In this document: positions 15,185 to 19,183 of the stretch, piece by piece
Numbering within the stretch: position 1 is the stretch's first letter
Layout: every line of letters starts with the position of its first letter
Position numbers and translations under genes: made by a program
DNA from: CANJBX01 sp041487815
Lineage (GTDB): Bacteria; Pseudomonadota; Alphaproteobacteria; Rhizobiales; Xanthobacteraceae
Assembly: GCA_041487815.1 (NCBI GenBank)
Contig: JBGPOB010000025.1
Coordinates: 1-19,183, forward strand
Length of the DNA: 19,183 bases
Reading direction: 5' to 3'
The notes under the pieces: model-generated
What the model saw: the letters and a program-made list of their open reading frames with translations, nothing else
Database searches by the model: none
Told to the model about the DNA's origin: nothing

Positions 15185-15769
15185 TCAGCGGGAATAGCCG
15201 CGCGCCGCGAGCACGCCGCGCAGATGACGTTCGACCTGCACAATATCATCGGCGCACACAAAAAGCTTTCGCTCCTGCGGCAGAAATTTGCCGCCCGGCC
15301 CGAACAGCACCGCGCGCCGCTGCGCCAGCGGACGCCGGCGCTCGTTATGATATTCGGCGGTCAGTTTGATCTCATTGTGAGTGCCCGTGCCGCCGGGCAG
15401 AATCACGATTGCATCGGTCGAGAAGACGTTGACGTGGTTGCGGCTGGGTCGGCGCCGCCAATCGGCCCGGTAAGAGACCAACGGAACGAAAATCGGAATT
15501 TCAACGTAACGGTTGGGATAATCCTTCTTCGGCTTGTGAAACTTCCGCGCACTTGCCGCCGGAACGATGCCGATCGATTGGCCGGCGCGTCCGCGCGCTT
15601 GCACAAAGGCCTTGGCGGCGGCCTCCATCACCCCCTTGCCGGCACCCGTCAGGAGATGCGCGCCGAGCCGGGCAATGAGCTGCCCGACCGCGCGGGCTTG
15701 TCGCGCTGCCGCGGCATCGATCGTCCCGCCGCTCCCGAATACGCCGATGATCGGCAGCCTGCGTATCAT
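15185..15769 (-). CDS. SLOG-fold nucleotide-binding protein (LOG / molybdenum cofactor carrier-like)
   Basis: This is a 194-residue protein with a Rossmann-like SLOG fold. Visible are the start IIGVFGSGGTIDAAAARQAR, then LLTGAGKGVMEAAAKAFVQA, SIGIVP and the diagnostic VILPGGTGTHNEI. The PGGxGT(xx)E motif is shared by LOG phosphoribohydrolases (cytokinin activation) and by MoCo carrier-like proteins; the rest does not decide between them. A basic segment, RADWRRRPSRNHVNVFSTDA, precedes the motif. ATG at 15767-15769 was chosen because GGAG lies about eight bases upstream and the family begins here; the open frame extends to 15868. It is the first gene of a likely pair with the P1 peptidase, so a role in nucleotide-amide or cofactor turnover is conceivable but unproven. 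Confidence 0.8.
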   Translation of the reverse strand: MIRRLPIIGVFGSGGTIDAAAARQARAVGQLIARLGAHLLTGAGKGVMEAAAKAFVQARGRAGQSIGIVPAASARKFHKPKKDYPNRYVEIPIFVPLVSYRADWRRRPSRNHVNVFSTDAIVILPGGTGTHNEIKLTAEYHNERRRPLAQRRAVLFGPGGKFLPQERKLFVCADDIVQVERHLRGVLAARGYSR

Positions 15770-15930
15770 GCAGAGTCTCCATTCCCGCGTGTCGAGGGGA
15801 AGCGAGTCACCACGATGTGTCAATCGGGACGCGCTTGCAGCGCCGACGTTGCGCTCACGCGCCATCACATTCCGGGAGAGGGCGCACGCTGTGGCTTGCG
15901 CCGGCGCAGCCGCCAGAGCATCTAGACGCC

Positions 15931-16665
15931 ATGACTGCCGATATCAGCATTGCCGCCGCGCTGTTCGCGGGCCTTCTAAGTTTCCTGTCGCCCTGCGTCC
16001 TGCCGCTGGTGCCGCCCTATCTCGTGTATCTGGCGGGCGCTTCACTCGAACGGCTCGCCGACGCCGAACCCGAGCCGCGGGTGCGACGCGAAGCGGTGCT
16101 GGCGGCATTTTTGTTCGTCTGCGGATTTTCGACGGTGTTCGTCGCGTTCGGCGCCAGCGCCAGCGTCATCGGCGCCCTGGTGCTACGCTATTCGCCGCAG
16201 CTCGCCATCGCCGCCGGCATCGTCATCATTGTCATGGGGCTGCACTTTCTCGGCGTGACACGGCTCTCCGTGCTGCTGCGCGAACATCGGTTTGCGATGG
16301 CAAAGCCGGTCGGCCTCTGGGGCGCCTATGTGATGGGGCTTGCCTTCGCCTTCGGCTGGACGCCCTGCATCGGCCCGATCCTGGCGGCGATCCTGGCGGT
16401 TGCCGCCTCCAGGGAAACCGTGGCCACCGGCGCGGGACTGCTGGCGGTCTATTCGGCCGGGCTTGGCATTCCGTTTCTTGCCGCAGCCTTTGCGGTCGAG
16501 CCGGCGATGGCGGCGATCGCCCGTTTCCGCAGGCATCTCGACACCATTGAAAAGATCATGGGCGGCCTGTTGGTGCTCACCGGCGTCGCGTTTCTCACCG
16601 GCTTTGTGTCGCAAGCCGCCTTCTGGTTGCTGGAGTGGTTTCCGGCGCTCGGCAGGGTCGGGTGA
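15931..16665 (+). CDS. CcdA-type cytochrome c biogenesis / thiol-disulfide transmembrane protein
   Basis: This is a 244-residue inner-membrane protein of the CcdA/DsbD-beta family, which carries reducing power from cytoplasmic thioredoxin to periplasmic thiol proteins used in cytochrome c maturation. The paired cysteines are in LSPCVLPLVPPYLVYL (Cys22) and FGWTPCIGPIL (Cys146), the two characteristic half-motifs. Six hydrophobic segments are seen (about 8-34, 54-80, 88-108, 126-150, 158-185 and 208-235). ATG at 15931 was chosen because it begins directly before the first membrane helix; the open frame reaches 15817, but that part is polar and unlike the family. It diverges from the SLOG gene and converges with the liv gene. 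Confidence 0.92.
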   Translation: MTADISIAAALFAGLLSFLSPCVLPLVPPYLVYLAGASLERLADAEPEPRVRREAVLAAFLFVCGFSTVFVAFGASASVIGALVLRYSPQLAIAAGIVIIVMGLHFLGVTRLSVLLREHRFAMAKPVGLWGAYVMGLAFAFGWTPCIGPILAAILAVAASRETVATGAGLLAVYSAGLGIPFLAAAFAVEPAMAAIARFRRHLDTIEKIMGGLLVLTGVAFLTGFVSQAAFWLLEWFPALGRVG

Positions 16666-16691
16666 GGACAGCGCGGCAAACTCGGATCACC

Positions 16692-16862
16692 CTCCCCTGG
16701 AGGGGGAGGGTCGCGAGCACCCGGATCGGCGCTTCGCGCCGTCCGGGCACAGGCTCCGCGAGCGGGGTGGGGTGATCTTGTTTACGCCGAAAAAACTTCA
16801 CCTCACCCCGGCTCGTGTCTCGCTTCGCTCGCCACCTCGCCGACCCTCCCCCTCCAGGGGAG
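16692..16862. repeat. Large nested inverted repeat between convergent genes
   Basis: A perfect 22-base inverted repeat has its arms at 16692-16713 (starting CTCCCCTGGAGG) and 16841-16862 (ending CCTCCAGGGGAG). Inside are a second arm pair, GAGCGGGGTGGGGTGA (16760-16775) against TCACCTCACCCCGGCTC (16798-16814) with one bulge and one mismatch, and a hairpin CCCGGA/TCCGGG at 16720-16747. It fills almost the whole gap between the stops of the ccdA-like and livK-type genes and could serve as a two-way transcription barrier. It resembles interspersed elements of rhizobial genomes (from memory). Confidence 0.85.
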
Positions 16863-16884
16863 AGTGGTCGGAGTGTGCTGCCGG

Positions 16885-18003
16885 CTATTCGATCTCCACA
16901 TACGTGATCTTGCCCTGCGCGTTCTTCTTCCAGACATAGACCACGTAGTCGAGCCGGGTTACGTCGCCCTTCTTGTCATAGGAAATGTCGCCAATCACGG
17001 TCGAGAACTTCATGCCCGAGTGCATTTGTTCGGCGACTTTTTTGGGATCGAGCGACTTTGCGGCTTCTGCCGCCTGCTTGATGATTTGCAACGCCGCGTA
17101 GCTATAGAGCGTGTAGGCCTGCGGCTCGAAATTTCTGGCGCGGAATTTTTCGACAATGACCTTGGCCTCCGGCCGCCGGCGTGGATCGGGACCATAGGTC
17201 ATCAGCGTGCCTTCGGCGCCCGGCCCGGCGATGGCGGCGAATTCGTCGTCAGTGATGCCGTCGCCACCCATCAAAGGCGAACTCACCCCCTGGTCGCGCA
17301 TCTGCCGCAGGATCAGGCCGCCGGTGTCGTGCAACCCGCCCCAATACACAAGGTCCGCGCCCGACGCCTTGATCTTGGAGACCAGCGCGGAATAGTCCTT
17401 GTCGCCGACGTTGACGCCCTCGTAGAGCACTTCCTTCGTGCCGCCCTTGTTGATCGTTGAACGCGTGACGTCGGCGAGGCCCTGACCGTAGGTGGTCTTG
17501 TCGTGCACGATCGCGATTTTCTTGCCCTTGAAATTCTTCAGGATGTAGTCGCCCGCGACCGAGCCCTGCTGATCGTCGCGGCCGCAGGTGCGGAAAATGT
17601 TCCACATGTTGCGCTCGGTGACGCGCGGATTGGTCGATGCCGGCGTAATTTCGAGAATGCCGTTTTCCTGGTAGACCTCCGACGACGGGATGGTCGAGCC
17701 GGAATTGAAGTGGCCGATAACGAATTTGACGCCTTCGGCGGCGAATTTGTTGGCGACGGAGACGCCTTCCTTGGGGTCGGCGCGATCGTCACCGATGCTG
17801 ATCGTGATCTTCTGGCCGAGAATTCCGCCGGCTGCGTTGATATCGGCGACCGCCTGCTCGGCGCCGTTCTTAAGCTGGGCGCCAAACGCCGCGCTGCCGC
17901 CGGTGATCGGACCCGCGACGCCAAGCTTGACTTGCGCCGATGCGGAACCCGCAAACATCAAGCCGGCGCCCAGCGCCAGCGCAATCGCGATGTGTTTGGT
18001 CAT
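16885..18003 (-). CDS. Branched-chain amino acid ABC transporter substrate-binding protein (LivK-like)
   Basis: This is a 372-residue periplasmic binding protein of the leucine/isoleucine/valine type (peripla_BP_6). A signal peptide is clear: MTKHIAIALALGAGLMFAGS then ASA, with cleavage before Gln24. The mature protein starts QVKLGVAGPITGGSAAFGAQ, followed by AVADINAAGGILGQKITI, FVIGHFNSGSTIPSSEVYQE and KKIAIVHDKTTYGQGLADV, all typical of LivJ/LivK folds. ATG at 18001-18003 follows GGGAG; the longer open frame to 18114 would bury the signal peptide. It is the last gene of the minus-strand liv cluster, downstream of livF and a small membrane protein. The true ligand may be another amino acid or a small amide. 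Confidence 0.94.
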   Translation of the reverse strand: MTKHIAIALALGAGLMFAGSASAQVKLGVAGPITGGSAAFGAQLKNGAEQAVADINAAGGILGQKITISIGDDRADPKEGVSVANKFAAEGVKFVIGHFNSGSTIPSSEVYQENGILEITPASTNPRVTERNMWNIFRTCGRDDQQGSVAGDYILKNFKGKKIAIVHDKTTYGQGLADVTRSTINKGGTKEVLYEGVNVGDKDYSALVSKIKASGADLVYWGGLHDTGGLILRQMRDQGVSSPLMGGDGITDDEFAAIAGPGAEGTLMTYGPDPRRRPEAKVIVEKFRARNFEPQAYTLYSYAALQIIKQAAEAAKSLDPKKVAEQMHSGMKFSTVIGDISYDKKGDVTRLDYVVYVWKKNAQGKITYVEIE

Positions 18004-18147
18004 CCCCGTCTCCCGTCGAATATTACCCCGGTGTCCCGCGGCGCGGGACCGATCATGCGCTGAATTCAACAGGCAAACCACGTAAATGTCACCTCGATTT
18101 CGGCGCCATTCCACGCTCGACCAATTTTGGGCAAGCCGCTCAAAGCT

Positions 18148-18465
18148 CTATAGCTGCCGCAAGAATCCGTATTGGCGTGCCATCTGGCGGCGTCGCGTCG
18201 CGTGGTAGCCGCCAAGCGCGAAGACGAGCAGGATGAGGGTGTCGACCGCAAAATAATACGGCGACGCGAAAGTGGCGCCGAAGAGCGCGAAGTGCGCGAA
18301 GCGGACGCCGATGCCGAGCGGCACGCCGGCCAGGACGACCATGCGCCACGATTGCCAGGTGCGCGCCAGCGCCCTCCCGGTGAGCCAGGCGGCGCCGCCG
18401 CCGAGCACTAGCGTCACCAGCAGAAATGTTCCGAGGCTTTGCTCCTCGTAAAGAAGCTGCGTCAC
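18148..18465 (-). CDS. Small membrane protein of rhizobial liv operons (DUF6867-like)
   Basis: This 105-residue protein has three predicted membrane segments: about 12-32 (GTFLLVTLVLGGGAAWLTGR), about 42-64 (MVVLAGVPLGIGVRFAHFAL) and about 70-88 (YYFAVDTLILLVFALGGYHA), then a basic tail RRRQMARQYGFLRQL. It resembles the family I remember as DUF6867, found beside branched-chain amino acid transporter genes in Hyphomicrobiales; the function is not known. GTG start at 18463-18465, exactly after the livF stop (TAG then GTG), with GGAGGAG inside the end of livF. This tight junction indicates translational coupling and suggests a role connected to the transporter. Confidence 0.8.
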   Translation of the reverse strand: MTQLLYEEQSLGTFLLVTLVLGGGAAWLTGRALARTWQSWRMVVLAGVPLGIGVRFAHFALFGATFASPYYFAVDTLILLVFALGGYHATRRRQMARQYGFLRQL

Positions 18466-19183
18466 CTATCGTTCTCCTCCGCCCTCGAGGTAGGCGGCGC
18501 GAACCTGCGGGCTGGCGAGCAGTTCTGGCCCGGTTCCCGACAGCGTGACGAGCCCGTTGACCATCACGTAGCCGCGATGCGCCAGCCTGAGCGCGTGGTA
18601 GGCGTTCTGTTCGACGAGGAAGACCGTGAGCCGCCCGTGCGAATTGAGCTCGCGGATGAGATCGAAAATCTGCGCCACGATCAATGGCGCCAGTCCGAGC
18701 GAAGGCTCGTCCAGCAGCAAGAGGCGCGGGCGGCTCATCAGCGCACGCGCGATCGCCAGCATCTGCTGCTCGCCGCCGGAGAGCGTCCCGCCGCGCTGAT
18801 GCCGGCGCTCCTTCAGGCGCGGCATTAGTTCGAACACGCGGTCGAGGTCGCGCGCGATGTTGCCGTCGCCGCCGGCAATGGCGCCGAGCTGTAGATTCTC
18901 CACCACCGTCATGCGCGGAAAAATGCGCCGGCCTTCGGGGGCCTGGGCAATACGCCGGCGCGCGATTTCATGGGTTGCAAGGCCGGTGATATCGTCGCCG
19001 CCGAACAAGATGCGTCCTTCCCGCGCCTGCGGATCGCCGCAGATCGTCATCATCAGCGTTGACTTGCCGGCGCCGTTGGCGCCGATCAGCGTCACGATCT
19101 CGCCTTCATAGATGTCGAGATCGACGCCGCGCAGCGCTGGAATGCTTCCGTAGTAGGTTTTCACCCCCCGCACCGACAGCAAC
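18466..19183 (-). CDS. livF: Branched-chain amino acid ABC transporter ATP-binding protein LivF (5' end outside window)
   Basis: This is the ATPase subunit of a high-affinity amino acid importer. About 238 residues are visible, beginning in LSVRGVKTYYGSIPALRGVD. The Walker A GANGAGKST (about 34-42), the LivF-like APEGRRIFPRMTVVENL, the signature LSGGEQQ and the Walker B LLLLDEPSLGLAP are all intact, followed by the H-loop region VFLVEQNA. The LivF type is indicated by YYGSIPAL and the QAPEGR...VEN segment. The TTG at the window edge encodes the Leu of this strand; the real start is almost certainly a few codons beyond the edge. The stop TAG abuts the next gene's GTG. Confidence 0.94.
   Translation of the reverse strand, partial: LLSVRGVKTYYGSIPALRGVDLDIYEGEIVTLIGANGAGKSTLMMTICGDPQAREGRILFGGDDITGLATHEIARRRIAQAPEGRRIFPRMTVVENLQLGAIAGGDGNIARDLDRVFELMPRLKERRHQRGGTLSGGEQQMLAIARALMSRPRLLLLDEPSLGLAPLIVAQIFDLIRELNSHGRLTVFLVEQNAYHALRLAHRGYVMVNGLVTLSGTGPELLASPQVRAAYLEGGGER

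Noticed and set aside
14588..15925. Long plus-strand open frame (445 residues) opposite the P1 peptidase and SLOG genes
   Set aside because: Antisense shadow; the minus-strand frames have clear motifs and ribosome sites.

Overview
The window looks like chromosomal DNA from an alphaproteobacterium of the order Hyphomicrobiales (Rhizobiales), probably near Bradyrhizobium, Rhodopseudomonas or Xanthobacteraceae. This rests on high GC, the protein flavour (205-residue S4 starting MTKR, 744-residue PurL starting MIRNEPP), the gene set purQ-purL-bolA-grxD / rpsD-murI-purB, a liv operon with a small membrane protein between livF and the binding-protein gene, and intergenic foldback repeats containing CATGATC and CCGAAAA. 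No database search was possible, so the assignment is from memory of these families.

Layout. 1-379: 3' end of purQ. 403-1063: a brnT-brnA toxin-antitoxin pair with a palindromic operator. 1079-1167: a second, diverged copy of the purQ 3' end. 1242-3476: purL. 3649-4378: bolA-like gene and monothiol glutaredoxin grxD. 4410-5363: three small membrane-protein genes, two of them tandem paralogues. 5754-6427: rpsD and its terminator. 6455-6721: three foldback repeats. 6820-9068: murI and purB on the minus strand. 9207-9815: a second brnTA locus whose toxin is broken and whose antitoxin is intact. 9926-10240: an unknown gene. 10325-11557: a flavin-dependent hydroxylase of the acyl-CoA dehydrogenase fold. 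11577-11634: a second, diverged copy of the rpe 3' end. 11987-12673: rpe. 12869-14110: a DadA-like FAD oxidoreductase. 14168-15769: a two-gene unit of a SLOG-fold protein and a NylC/DmpA-type P1 peptidase. 15931-16665: ccdA-like gene. 16692-16862: a large inverted repeat. 16885-19183: livK-type gene, small membrane protein and livF (running off the right edge).

How the parts relate. Purine biosynthesis is represented at two places (purQ/purL and purB). BolA and the CGFS glutaredoxin are a known Fe-S partnership. The liv genes form one minus-strand operon for amino acid or amide uptake. Most of the window is ordinary housekeeping DNA.

The unusual part is the intergenic architecture. In two places a gene's final codons (purQ, 29 codons; rpe, about 19 codons) occur a second time, in frame and with their own stop, several hundred bases downstream and just before the next gene, with inserted DNA in between. 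At purQ the insert is a complete brnTA module. A second brnTA locus, next to purB, shows toxin decay with antitoxin retention. No integrase, transposase, CRISPR array or tRNA gene was seen.
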